The notes under the pieces are model-generated. The model was not told where the DNA came from. It saw nothing but the letters and a program-made list of their open reading frames with translations, and made no database searches. Shown here piece after piece: positions 1 through 8,081 of a DNA stretch of 11,925 nucleotides. The DNA lies in assembly GCA_025934545.1 (NCBI GenBank), contig JAICXV010000008.1, positions 1 through 11,925 of the forward strand, read 5' to 3'. Numbering within the stretch: the first letter of the stretch is position 1; each line of letters starts with the position of its first letter. The translations under genes were made by a program, and so were the position numbers. The stretch comes from Verrucomicrobiia bacterium (GTDB lineage: Bacteria; Verrucomicrobiota; Verrucomicrobiia; Limisphaerales; Palsa-1400).

Positions 1-1079
1 AAATTGGCCGCTTCCAACGGCGCGGTGATCGTTTCACCTTCTTTAACGCTGTGGTGAACGTTCTCGACCGCGCGACCCACGATGACGTTACCGGCGGTTT
101 CTTTAACAATCGTTAACGCCTGGAGAATGGGGACGCCACTACTGACCAACGTGCCGAGCGTGCGCGTGAAGCGTGAGATGGCGACCTTTTTGACGACTGG
201 TCCGAGTACAGGAGCGGCGAGTTTAAATTGGTCGAAAAGTTTTCGACCCACGCGTGTTGTAATAAAAACTTTCAGCGCGACCAAAATTGCAATCATCGCC
301 GCGGCCACGCTGAGAAAATGGGATTTAACGGATTCGCTAATGGCGAGGACAATGAGGGTAAAACCCGGGAGCGGACGTCCGTCTGCGAGATCGATAAATA
401 CCTTTTTGAATTGCGGCACGACAAAGAGCATCAACAACCCCATAATGGCAACGGCGACGACCATGACCGCAGCCGGATAATACATCGCTGCTTTCACTTT
501 CCCGCGGATCTTGTGCGCCTTTTCCATGAACTCAGAAAGTCGCGTCAACGTGACTTCGAGCACGCCGCCAAGTTCGCCCGCTTTGACCATGTTGACGAAG
601 AGGCGGTTGAAAACTTTTGGATGTGCGGAAAGCGCTTCGGATAGTGTGCTGCCGCCTTCAATTGAGAGTGAAAGTTCGCCGATGATTCGTTTGAGGTTGG
701 CCGACTGCTCTTGTTTTTCGAGGACACGCAATCCGCGCAGGAGCGGCAACCCGGCCTGCAATAACGTCGCCAATTCCGCCGTAAACAACCCCAGTGCTTT
801 ATTGGGAACCCGATTCCTGAACCCGGGAATCGCGACGTTCATTTGCAGGCCGAGCTTTTTGCCGCCTCTTTTGTTCCTGAACCTTCCACCTCCGTGGAAA
901 TCTTTTAATGGTGAACGTGCGGCGCTGGATTTGGATTCGGCACGGCGTTCGGTGACGCGTGTCGGGAAAAGGTGCATTTCCTTGATTCGCGAAATGGCTT
1001 CGCTTTGATCGGTCGCGTCGAGCGTCCCTGTCTCCTCCACTCCTCTCACGTCCATCGCCACATATCGGTACGTCGGCAT
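1..1079 (-). CDS. Type II secretion system F family protein (GspF/PilC), C-terminus cut by window edge
   Basis: This is the polytopic inner-membrane platform protein of a type II secretion system or type IV pilus, which works with the assembly ATPase to extrude the pseudopilus or pilus. The reverse strand reads open from an ATG at 1079 to the left edge, 359 codons of the usual roughly 400. Residues 1-45 (starting MPTYRYVAMDVRG) match the family N-terminus. A basic, Gly-rich linker spans about 46-90. The first T2SSF domain runs from about 90 to 225 and contains LFTAELATLLQAGLPLLRGL and the FVNMVKAGELGG motif. Membrane segments are near 202-222 and 253-273. The second T2SSF domain begins near 295 (SRFTRTLGTLVSSGVPILQAL) and is truncated, so the last membrane segment is missing. 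No good ribosome binding site is visible before the ATG. I cannot tell GspF from PilC without the neighbouring genes. The gene is divergent from the next one. Confidence 0.93.
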   Translation of the reverse strand, partial: MPTYRYVAMDVRGVEETGTLDATDQSEAISRIKEMHLFPTRVTERRAESKSSAARSPLKDFHGGGRFRNKRGGKKLGLQMNVAIPGFRNRVPNKALGLFTAELATLLQAGLPLLRGLRVLEKQEQSANLKRIIGELSLSIEGGSTLSEALSAHPKVFNRLFVNMVKAGELGGVLEVTLTRLSEFMEKAHKIRGKVKAAMYYPAAVMVVAVAIMGLLMLFVVPQFKKVFIDLADGRPLPGFTLIVLAISESVKSHFLSVAAAMIAILVALKVFITTRVGRKLFDQFKLAAPVLGPVVKKVAISRFTRTLGTLVSSGVPILQALTIVKETAGNVIVGRAVENVHHSVKEGETITAPLEAAN

Positions 1080-1266
1080 AGCGTTTTGAGGTGATGTCAA
1101 ATACCTAGCATAACCTTTGCCAACCCGATCCGACGGCCGAATGCGCCGCAACCGTGTGCAGTTGACAATAGGATCGTTCGAATTCTCACGCCGTTTGCGC
1201 AAAGTTCACGCATTGAATGCGCGGTCTTTGGTTTGACTTTTGCCCTCAGATTTACAAAATCGGTTC

Positions 1267-1914
1267 ATGGAATCCCAAATGCCCCCGCCGTTACCAACCG
1301 CCTCAGTTATTTGCAGTGAATGTCACAAGCCGTTCGCGCCGGGCGACGTTGTGATGATCCAGAACGCGGCGGTGTGCGCAGGGTGCAAGCCGATTGTGGT
1401 GCAACGTTTGAAGGAAGGGGTGACCGCAATTCAAAGCGGGATTTGGCGCGACGATAAGTTGCTGGTCACGACACGGCAAGCGACGCTGCCCGACCGTTGC
1501 ATCAAATGCAACGCGCCGACGAACGGGTTTCGGCTGACGCGAAAATTGTCGTGGCATCCGCCCGGATGGTATTTTTTGATTATGCTGAATTTAATCATCT
1601 ACGCGATTGTTGCGTCGATGGTTTCCAAAAAAGCAACGGTCGCCGTGGGCCTGTGCCCTGAACATCGTCAGAAACGGCGTAACGGGTTGTTCGTCGCCTG
1701 GGGATTGTTCGTTGGATCGATTATCTGTTTTACCCTCGCGGCGGTTTTCGACAGTGGGTGGCTTGTCCTGCCTGCGTTTCTTCTTTTGCTGGCGTCGCCC
1801 ATCTACGGCATTGTTCGTTGCCGCGTCGTTGCGGCCAAACGCATTGACGAAAACAACGCGTTCATTCAAGGGGCGTGTCCGGAATTTTTAGATACGTTGC
1901 CGCGCTGGAGTTGA
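1267..1914 (+). CDS. Cys-rich zinc-ribbon-like membrane protein of unknown function
   Basis: I do not recognise this 215-residue protein. Near the N-terminus are two CxxC pairs (C16/C19 and C37/C40), typical of a small zinc ribbon. A third pair, C78/C81 (CIKC), and a C130-P-E-H133 pair could complete a second metal site, with the latter two flanking the first hydrophobic segment. Membrane segments are predicted at about 101-119, 141-160 and 165-183, with basic residues (KRRN) before the second. The frame is also open from a TTG at 1240, and a second ATG lies at 1279; I chose the ATG at 1267, but no convincing ribosome binding site decides it. The gene stands alone and ends convergently against the flavoprotein gene with no base between the stop codons. 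Related proteins with a cytoplasmic zinc ribbon and several helices are, from memory, common in Verrucomicrobiota and Planctomycetota. No function is assigned. Confidence 0.72.
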   Translation: MESQMPPPLPTASVICSECHKPFAPGDVVMIQNAAVCAGCKPIVVQRLKEGVTAIQSGIWRDDKLLVTTRQATLPDRCIKCNAPTNGFRLTRKLSWHPPGWYFLIMLNLIIYAIVASMVSKKATVAVGLCPEHRQKRRNGLFVAWGLFVGSIICFTLAAVFDSGWLVLPAFLLLLASPIYGIVRCRVVAAKRIDENNAFIQGACPEFLDTLPRWS

Positions 1915-3201
1915 TCAAGATGAGGCGATGGCGCGACCAGCGAGCCAGCCGGTCGTCCACGCGGACTGAAAATTGAAACCGCCGGTGATGCCGTCGATAT
2001 CCAGTAGCTCACCGCCGAAATAAAGGCCGGGGCAAAGCCTGCTTTCCATGGTTTTGAAATTCACTTCGCTCAAGCGCACGCCGCCGCACGTGACAAATTC
2101 GTCGGCATTCAAGCTTTTGCCGCTCACCGAAAATTCCATGCGCGTGAGTTGCTGGATCAATCGATGGCGGAAGCTGCTCGATAAGTCGGCCCAGCGCGTT
2201 TCACGCGGGACATCGCTGGCCAGGACGAGCGCTTCCCACAAGCGGGCGGCGAGTGGCGCAATTGGTGAATTCACAACGAGGCGCGACGGCGAGTTTTTGC
2301 GCTGAAGGTCGAATTGTTGGGCGAGCGATTCTTCTTTTAAGTGCGGCAACCAATTGACGAGAAGATTGAATTTGTAGTTCGAAGCATGGAGAGCCCGCGC
2401 ACCCCAGGCGGATAAGCGTAAGATAACCGGCCCGCTGAGACCGGAATGCGTTATCAACATCGGGCCTTCCTCTTTCAGTTTGGCGGTTGAAACCGCGACC
2501 TGAACCTTTGGCACGGAGATGCCGGCGAGATCGCGCAGCCATGGAACCGCCACATGAAAAGTGAACAGAGACGGAACGGGCGGCTCTAACGTATGACCCA
2601 GAGCGACTGCCAGTTGACCGGCGGCCGGCGTTCGGCAACCACCGGTGGCGAGCATTAATTTATCGCAACGAATTGTTTCACCGGCGCCGATCTCCAATTC
2701 AAACCCGCCGGCTGATTTCGTCACGTTGCGGACATCGCAATTGGTCCGCAACTCGATCCCGGCGCGTTGCGCTGATTGCATCAGACAGTCGATAATCGTT
2801 TGCGAAGAATCGGTCGTTGGAAATACCCGGCCGTCAGGTTCAATTTTCAATCTTACTCCACGCGCTTCAAACCAGTCCATAGTCTGTTGCGACGTGAAGG
2901 TATGAAACGGCGCGATCAACGCCGCTTTTCCGCGCGGATAATTTTGGCTCAGTTCCTTTGGTTCGGAAATTCGATTGGTCACATTGCACCGGCCGCCCCC
3001 GGAAATGCGGACCTTCGACAAAAAGTGCGCGGTCTTTTCCAGCACGGTGACGTGCAATTCGCGATTGCTTTCCGCAGCCGTAATCGCCGCAAAAAAGCCC
3101 GCGGCGCCGCCGCCGACGATAGCGACACGCTTGCTCGCGCGTGTATCAATCCTGGACACTTTTTCGCTCACCGACATCCTGTCATTAGCATGGCCTAGCA
3201 T
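1915..3201 (-). CDS. FAD-dependent NAD(P)/FAD oxidoreductase, BaiN/YhiN/HI0933 family
   Basis: This 428-residue protein is a probable cytoplasmic flavoprotein of the HI0933-like family (E. coli YhiN, clostridial BaiN). Family signatures appear in order: the dinucleotide-binding VAIVGGGAAGFFAA at 26-39, the hallmark KVRISGGGRCNVTN at 63-76, GRVFPTTD, LATGGCRTP, THSGLSGP, TCGGV followed by MES, and the C-terminal FAD-binding signature PGLYFGGELLDIDG...GGFNFQSAW at 391-415. The length is slightly above the usual 390-420, because about 25 residues precede the Rossmann strand. A shorter start at M9 (codon at 3177) is possible. Neither ATG has a strong ribosome binding site. The physiological substrate of most members is unknown, and BaiN's bile-acid role should not be transferred here. 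The gene is divergent from the protease gene, with a 69-base gap, and convergent with the zinc-ribbon gene. Confidence 0.95.
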   Translation of the reverse strand: MLGHANDRMSVSEKVSRIDTRASKRVAIVGGGAAGFFAAITAAESNRELHVTVLEKTAHFLSKVRISGGGRCNVTNRISEPKELSQNYPRGKAALIAPFHTFTSQQTMDWFEARGVRLKIEPDGRVFPTTDSSQTIIDCLMQSAQRAGIELRTNCDVRNVTKSAGGFELEIGAGETIRCDKLMLATGGCRTPAAGQLAVALGHTLEPPVPSLFTFHVAVPWLRDLAGISVPKVQVAVSTAKLKEEGPMLITHSGLSGPVILRLSAWGARALHASNYKFNLLVNWLPHLKEESLAQQFDLQRKNSPSRLVVNSPIAPLAARLWEALVLASDVPRETRWADLSSSFRHRLIQQLTRMEFSVSGKSLNADEFVTCGGVRLSEVNFKTMESRLCPGLYFGGELLDIDGITGGFNFQSAWTTGWLAGRAIASS

Positions 3202-3229
3202 TGACCGAACGGCACGATTTTTGCATCAT
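3201..3229 (+). promoter_or_regulatory. Possible sigma-70-type promoter for the S53 peptidase gene
   Basis: A TTGACC box at 3201-3206 is followed after 17 bases by CATCAT at 3224-3229, which matches four of six bases of TATAAT. The spacing is ideal, and the predicted start of transcription would lie about 35 bases before the ATG at 3271. The -35 box touches the start codon of the divergent flavoprotein gene. This is a weak match found by eye in a short intergenic gap. Confidence 0.25.
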
Positions 3230-3270
3230 CATTAAGCGCTGCTTCGAGGAAAGTGGTATTCCCATTTACA

Positions 3271-6200
3271 ATGCGACAATCTCATTTTGCTTTTTTGCTG
3301 GCCTTCGCGGGTTTTCTGTTCGCATTGCCTATCTTTGCCGCCGATAAAGTTCGGTTGTCTCAGCACGTTCCTGCGGCGGTGGCGCGACTGCGTCCCACTG
3401 GCCGGCTCGCTGCGGATCACAAGCTCCAGCTCGCCATTGGCCTGCCTCTGCGAAAGCAAGCGGAACTCGATGCTTTTATCGAAAGTTTGCAGGACCCGAA
3501 TAGCCCGAATTTCCGGCGGTTTATTTCGCCGCAGGAATTTGCCGAAAAATTCGGTCCAACAAAGGATGATTACGATGCGGTCAAAGATTTTGCCAAAGCG
3601 CATCACCTCCGCATCACGCATCAACATCGTAACCGCGTCGTTCTGGATGTCGAAGGCGCGGCGGGCGATGTCGAAAATGCTTTTGGCGTGACGTTGCAGG
3701 TGTTCAACCATCCGACGGAACACCGGACTTTTTTTGCGCCGGACGCAGACCCGACCGTCGATGTTACGTTACCCATCATTCACATCACGGGTTTGAACAA
3801 TTATTCTTTGCCGCATCCGAAATATCACGTTAAAGCCGCGAACACGCCGGAGGTGACGCCGCGCACCGGCTCCGGCCCGGGCGGTGCGTATTGGGGCAAC
3901 GATTTTCGCAAGGCTTACGTTCCCGGCACGGTCCTCGACGGCAGAGGGCAGACGATCGCGTTGCTTCAGTTTGACGGTTTTTACGCCAACGACATCAGCG
4001 CGTATGAAAGTCACACCGGTTTGCCGCGTGTGCCAATGACGATTGTGCCGGTGGACGGCGGTGTCATTTCGCCAACGGATGGCAACGGCGAAGTGTCTTT
4101 GGACATCGAAATGTCCGTGGCGATGGCACCGGGTCTTTCGCGCATTTACGTTTACGAAGCGCCGAATCCCAGTCCATGGCCGGATTTGCTCAGTGCAATG
4201 GCTAATGACAATCTGGCCAAACAATTAAGTTGCTCGTGGGGCGGTGGCGGCCCTGATCCGACGTGCGAAGAGATTTTCAAACAAATGGCCGCGCAAGGCC
4301 AGACCTTCTTCAACGCCAGCGGCGATAACGACGCGTTTACCGGCGCGATCGATTTTCCATCGGAGAGCACGAACATCGTGCAAGTTGGCGGCACGACGCT
4401 GACGACCAGTTCGAGCGGCTCGTATATTTCCGAAACAGTTTGGAACTGGGGCGGGGGAACGGGCAGCAGCGGCGGCATCAGCGAAACGTATCCTTTGCCC
4501 GCCTATCAACAGGGTATCAGCATGACCAAGAACGGCGGCTCGACACAGTTCCGCAATATTCCGGACGTTGCGTTGACGGCGGATAATGTTTACGTGAATT
4601 ACGACAACGGTTCGTCGGATGTTTTCGGCGGCACCAGTTGCGCGGCGCCGCTGTGGGCGGGATTGACAGCGTTGATCAATCAGCAGGCTGATGCGAATTC
4701 GCAACCACCGGTCGGATTTATCAACCCCGCTGTTTATGCAATCGGCAAAAGTGCAGGCTTTGCCCGCGCCTTCCATGACATTACGACGGGCAACAACACC
4801 AGCAGCGGCAGTCCGAACCAGTTTTACGCTGTACCCGGGTACGACCTTTGCACCGGTTGGGGAACGCCGACGAGCGGACTCATCGACGCGTTGGCCGGCC
4901 CGCCCGACGTGTTGTTGATTTCACCGGCCAGCGGTTTTACGGCAAACGGTCCCGTGGGCGGACCGTACGATGCATCGAGCCAGACCTTCACATTGACGAA
5001 TTCCAGTTCGGCGTCGTTGAACTGGCAGGCATCAAGCGATGCGTCATGGCTGTCGTTGTCGTCAGCCAGCGGAACAATTTCAGCGGGGGCGAGCAGTCAG
5101 ACGATTGTCGGCCTTACTCCAGCGGCTTACACGCTCGCGGAAGGGACGTATATCGCGACGGTTTCGTTCACCAACAAAACCAGTGGCATCGTGCAAAATC
5201 GCGAGTTCACGCTTTTAGTTCTTGGCGCGCCGGTCATTAATGCGCAGCCGGAAAGCCAAACCGCGAATCAAGGTGACACCGTTACATTTTCGGTCACAGC
5301 AACCGGACTGACGACGTTGAATTATCAATGGAACTTCAACGATACGCCGATTGCAGGGCAAACGGCTTCGACGTTGACATTGAATAGTGTAACTGGAGCC
5401 GATTCCGGCACCTATAACGTCGTCGTCAGCAATTCTGTGGGTGCAACCACGAGTTCAAACGCCGTGCTGATTGTCAATGGTAGCCCGCCCAATGATGACT
5501 GTTCCGGCGCGCTTTCCATTGAAGTCGAAAATTACACGAACATCCAATCCACTTTGCTCGCGACGAGCACGGGCGATCCGACACCTTCGTGCGCATTCGA
5601 GTTCGGCAATGCCGTTTGGTACAAATGGACTGCGCCTGCTGACGGCGTGGTTACGGTCGATACAATTGGCAGCAGTTTTGACACAGTGCTCGGAGTCTAT
5701 TCCGGTTCGTGCGATGCGTTAACACACGTCGGCTGCAATGACGACGGCGGCGGCAACCTCACCTCGCTTTTAACGCACCCTGTCACGGCCGGTGTCACGT
5801 ATTATTATGTTGTCGGCGGCTATTCTTCGGCAGCCGGCCAATTGGTTTTCCATTTCAACGTCGTCCATTCCCTGGCGTTTGATTCACAGCCGGTCAATGA
5901 ACCTGCGCCCCTTGGCGGCAACGTGACCTTTAGCGCAGCGGCCTCGGGCGGCCAAGCGCCGTTGAAGTATCAATGGTATTCCACGCGCAACAATGGTGTG
6001 AGCGGAACGAAGCTGATCAATCAGGTCGCCACGAGTTGTATCGAACATGTCGCCACCAATATGTCGCCGGGTTATTACGTAGTGGTGACTGATTCCTCCA
6101 CGCCGCCAAATGTCATCACCAGTCTCGTCGGCAAAGTGATGTTTTACGTTGCGCCGCGGTTTGTTCTTCAGCCAATCAGCCAAACGCGAATTGCCGGCAA

Positions 6201-6759
6201 TAACGTGACCTTCCACGCGCTCGCAGTGGGCAGCGCGCCGTTGACCTATCAATGGAATTTCCAGGGCAACGACATCGCGGGCGCGACGAAAAATGTGCTG
6301 ACCCAAACGAACGTGCAATCGGGTGATACCGGTCATTACCAATGCGTCGTCAACGGCGCTTTTGGCAGCAGCGCCATGACTGGTTTGATGCGCGGCAATC
6401 TTGTCGTCAGTCCGGATACGAACAAACCGATTGTGGCGATTTTGCGTCCCGCGCGAGGCAGTTTGTTCACTAATGGCGTGCATGTCGCCGGCGAAACGAA
6501 CATCGCGCCCGAATTGGATATCTTCGGCCGCGCCTGGGATAGCGGTTTGATCACGAACGTCAGTTTGATTTGGACTTTCCCGACCAACGCGCAGCCACCG
6601 GCCACGGCTGCTTTATCGGGATCGACGCCGAATATGAAAATGTTTTCCGCCCACGTTACGCTTGTGCCGGGCAGAAATAGTTTCACCGCAGTTGCCACTG
6701 ATTCCGCGGGAAACAGCGCGCAGAGCTCGCCAGTGACATATTATCTGAAGACGAGATAA
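3271..6759 (+). CDS. Secreted S53 family (sedolisin/kumamolisin-like) serine-carboxyl peptidase with Ig-like and PPC-like C-terminal domains
   Basis: This 1162-residue protein is a probable acid-active extracellular endopeptidase. Residues 1-23 form a Sec signal peptide ending IFA before ADK. A pro-kumamolisin activation domain covers about 30-175. The S53 catalytic domain (about 200-545) has all expected residues: Glu274 and Asp278 in GEVSLDIE, oxyanion Asp352 in ASGDND, and nucleophile Ser456 in GGTSCAAP. The calcium-site region is at D503 (HDITTG) and GYDLCTGWGTP (523-533). The tail holds a BACON-like domain (about 549-650, with WLSLSSASG), an Ig-like domain (653-737, YQWNFN), a PPC/CUB-like domain (738-867, starting NDDC, with VWYKWTAP), two further Ig-like domains (868-960 and 961-1050, the second with YQWNFQG) and a final beta-sandwich domain. 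The frame opens at a GTG (3253), but only the ATG at 3271 gives a clean signal peptide; a GAGGAA at 3246-3251 fits neither start well. No sorting tag is seen. The tail probably serves binding to cells or polymers. Confidence 0.95.
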   Translation: MRQSHFAFLLAFAGFLFALPIFAADKVRLSQHVPAAVARLRPTGRLAADHKLQLAIGLPLRKQAELDAFIESLQDPNSPNFRRFISPQEFAEKFGPTKDDYDAVKDFAKAHHLRITHQHRNRVVLDVEGAAGDVENAFGVTLQVFNHPTEHRTFFAPDADPTVDVTLPIIHITGLNNYSLPHPKYHVKAANTPEVTPRTGSGPGGAYWGNDFRKAYVPGTVLDGRGQTIALLQFDGFYANDISAYESHTGLPRVPMTIVPVDGGVISPTDGNGEVSLDIEMSVAMAPGLSRIYVYEAPNPSPWPDLLSAMANDNLAKQLSCSWGGGGPDPTCEEIFKQMAAQGQTFFNASGDNDAFTGAIDFPSESTNIVQVGGTTLTTSSSGSYISETVWNWGGGTGSSGGISETYPLPAYQQGISMTKNGGSTQFRNIPDVALTADNVYVNYDNGSSDVFGGTSCAAPLWAGLTALINQQADANSQPPVGFINPAVYAIGKSAGFARAFHDITTGNNTSSGSPNQFYAVPGYDLCTGWGTPTSGLIDALAGPPDVLLISPASGFTANGPVGGPYDASSQTFTLTNSSSASLNWQASSDASWLSLSSASGTISAGASSQTIVGLTPAAYTLAEGTYIATVSFTNKTSGIVQNREFTLLVLGAPVINAQPESQTANQGDTVTFSVTATGLTTLNYQWNFNDTPIAGQTASTLTLNSVTGADSGTYNVVVSNSVGATTSSNAVLIVNGSPPNDDCSGALSIEVENYTNIQSTLLATSTGDPTPSCAFEFGNAVWYKWTAPADGVVTVDTIGSSFDTVLGVYSGSCDALTHVGCNDDGGGNLTSLLTHPVTAGVTYYYVVGGYSSAAGQLVFHFNVVHSLAFDSQPVNEPAPLGGNVTFSAAASGGQAPLKYQWYSTRNNGVSGTKLINQVATSCIEHVATNMSPGYYVVVTDSSTPPNVITSLVGKVMFYVAPRFVLQPISQTRIAGNNVTFHALAVGSAPLTYQWNFQGNDIAGATKNVLTQTNVQSGDTGHYQCVVNGAFGSSAMTGLMRGNLVVSPDTNKPIVAILRPARGSLFTNGVHVAGETNIAPELDIFGRAWDSGLITNVSLIWTFPTNAQPPATAALSGSTPNMKMFSAHVTLVPGRNSFTAVATDSAGNSAQSSPVTYYLKTR

Positions 6760-6761
6760 CG

Positions 6762-7505
6762 TCATCGCTTCGCAGCCTGCAGCAGCAATTCCGCAAACTG
6801 GGTCAGCTCTTTCTCGTTTAAATCCGACACGACAAAATACTGCATGCCGTTTGCTGTGCGCGTTAGGATGTTGAACCCGCGGTGATTTTCGTTGCTGTCG
6901 CGAACCCGGTGATGCGTCGGCGAAATCAGAACGTTGATAAAATGTTTGTTGCGCCCATACACCAGCGCTGCCGCCGGTTGTTCACCTAAATAGTCCAGCC
7001 TGCCGCCAATGAGCGGAAATCCCTGCTCAGTGAAATCTTTCACATCAGGCGCGAAATCAATTTTGCCATTGAACCACGGCTTTACCGTGTGCTGATCGGT
7101 CGAAGCGACGTCGGTCAAATGTCCGGGCGCGAGCGAACGGATATGGTCCGAAACGGCCTCTTCGGTCAAGCGTTGCTGGTTTGAAATTCCGGGTCGCAGC
7201 ACGAGCACCAACGCCGCGACTGCCGTCGCGCCGAACGCGATCAATTGCCACGGCCAAACTTTCTTTGTGTTTTGCTGTTCAGCCCTCTCGCGGATTTTCG
7301 CACGGACACGCGTCCGCAATGCGCCCGGCGCGTCATACGTCAATTCATTGCGCTGCAACATCGCGCTCATCGAGTGGATGGTTTTTACCGTAGGCCCGCA
7401 TTGCGCACAGGATTCGACGTGCCGTTGTACATCCAGACTGCGCACCAGATCCAATTCGCCGTCGGCGTAGGCGTTCAACAATGGAGTTGTTTCATTGCAA
7501 TTCAT
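6762..7505 (-). CDS. Anti-sigma factor, zinc-finger (zf-HC2/ZAS) single-pass membrane protein
   Basis: This 247-residue protein should bind and hold the ECF sigma factor encoded just upstream. The N-terminal ZAS domain has C3 plus the H29-x3-C33-x2-C36 motif that coordinates zinc and packs against the sigma factor. One membrane helix lies at about 84-103 after a basic stretch (KIRER, KK), which places the N-terminus in the cytoplasm and residues 105-247 outside. The outer part contains KPWFNGKIDFAP (142-153), GFPLIGGRLDYL (162-173) and AALVYGRNKHFINV. These are recognisable as the conserved sensor portion of a widespread anti-sigma family; from memory, very similar wording occurs in proteobacterial homologues. 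The start codon overlaps the sigma stop as ATGA, so translation is probably coupled. The gene ends two bases from the stop of the convergent peptidase gene. The inducing signal cannot be read from the sequence. Confidence 0.92.
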   Translation of the reverse strand: MNCNETTPLLNAYADGELDLVRSLDVQRHVESCAQCGPTVKTIHSMSAMLQRNELTYDAPGALRTRVRAKIRERAEQQNTKKVWPWQLIAFGATAVAALVLVLRPGISNQQRLTEEAVSDHIRSLAPGHLTDVASTDQHTVKPWFNGKIDFAPDVKDFTEQGFPLIGGRLDYLGEQPAAALVYGRNKHFINVLISPTHHRVRDSNENHRGFNILTRTANGMQYFVVSDLNEKELTQFAELLLQAAKR

Positions 7506-8023
7506 TTTTCACCTCGTGCGTTGAGACATTGTTGAAGTTGTTTTCGAGCGCGCGCGATTCGTGACATGACCGTGCCGATTGGCACATTCGCGACGTCCGC
7601 GATTTCTTTGTAGGAAAACCCTTCCAATTCACGCAGCACCAGCGCTTCGCGAAATTCCGTCGGCAACTGTTCCAACGCCGTGCGCACCGTCGCAGAATCC
7701 GCCTTCGCAAAAATCTCTTCATCCATCGGTTTCGCGACATCTTCGATTTCCGCCAATTGCTCGTCAGGAATCGCCACCACGGCACGAGGCCGATTCTTTT
7801 TCAGCCATGTGTATGCGGTGTTGCGGACGATGGTCAGCAACCACGTCCGGCTGTTTCCGCCGCGAAAGCCGCCGAAAAAACGGAACGCCCGGAGATACGC
7901 TTCCTGCACGATGTCTTCGGCGTCGTGATCGTCGCGCGCCAGCCAGCGGGCCAGGTTGAACGCGGCATCGAGGTGCGGCATCACCACCTGCTCAAAATCC
8001 ATATCCCGGTCGTCGCCGCTCAT
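7502..8023 (-). CDS. ECF-type sigma-70 family RNA polymerase sigma factor
   Basis: This 173-residue protein has the two-domain layout of an extracytoplasmic function sigma factor. Region 2 spans about 10-80 and includes DAEDIVQEAYLRAFRFF (34-50) for core binding and -10 recognition, followed by RTWLLTIVRNTAYTWLKK. Region 4 spans about 117-165, with LPTEFREALVLRELEGFSYKEIA and the helix-turn-helix VPIGTVMSRIARARKQL for the -35 element. There is no region 1 or 3, as expected. The start at 8023 gives a normal length; M8 (codon at 8002) is an alternative, and neither has a strong ribosome binding site. The gene is first in a two-gene operon with its membrane anti-sigma factor. It is divergent from the phosphoesterase/cytochrome operon across a gap holding a palindrome with candidate ECF promoters on both strands, which suggests autoregulation and control of the divergent operon. 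Confidence 0.95.
   Translation of the reverse strand: MSGDDRDMDFEQVVMPHLDAAFNLARWLARDDHDAEDIVQEAYLRAFRFFGGFRGGNSRTWLLTIVRNTAYTWLKKNRPRAVVAIPDEQLAEIEDVAKPMDEEIFAKADSATVRTALEQLPTEFREALVLRELEGFSYKEIADVANVPIGTVMSRIARARKQLQQCLNARGEK
7510..7515 (-). promoter_or_regulatory. Ribosome binding site of the anti-sigma gene
   Basis: GAGGTG lies four bases before the anti-sigma ATG (7505-7503), inside the end of the sigma gene. It fixes the start codon and supports coupled translation across the ATGA overlap. Confidence 0.8.
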
Positions 8024-8045
8024 ATCTCAACTTCAGTCTATATAT

Positions 8046-8072
8046 GACTGGCCTCACCGCGATTTTATTCCC
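8046..8072 (-). promoter_or_regulatory. Candidate ECF promoter of the sigma/anti-sigma operon
   Basis: On the minus strand GGGAAT (8072-8067) is followed, 18 bases after the T, by GTC at 8048-8046. This is the general shape of ECF promoters (a GGAA-type -35 and a short GTC/GTT-type -10). Transcription would begin just upstream of the sigma start codon at 8023, which suits autoregulation. The match was found by eye and was not scored. Confidence 0.42.
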
Positions 8073-8081
8073 GCGGAAATA
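8066..8081. repeat. Near-perfect 16-bp palindrome between divergent operons
   Basis: TATTCCCGCGGAAATA pairs with its own reverse complement at seven of eight positions, centred on CCGCGG. Both arms carry GGAA (reading outward), so it can be read either as the shared core of two divergent -35 elements or as an operator for a dimeric regulator. It lies almost midway between the start codons at 8023 and 8136. Confidence 0.6.

Noticed and set aside
82..1008. Plus-strand frames of 130-165 codons in the first kilobase
   Set aside because: They are shadows of the GspF/PilC gene, which reads continuously on the minus strand with full family motifs.
1162..1190. TTGACA at 1162-1167 as a promoter for the zinc-ribbon gene
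   Set aside because: No acceptable -10 box lies at 16-18 bases; the nearest AT-rich bases (AATTCT) are only 13 bases away.
4225..4776. A 183-codon minus-strand frame within the peptidase gene
   Set aside because: The plus strand here encodes the S53 catalytic core with all catalytic residues in order; the opposite frame is Arg/Ala-rich and lacks any motif.
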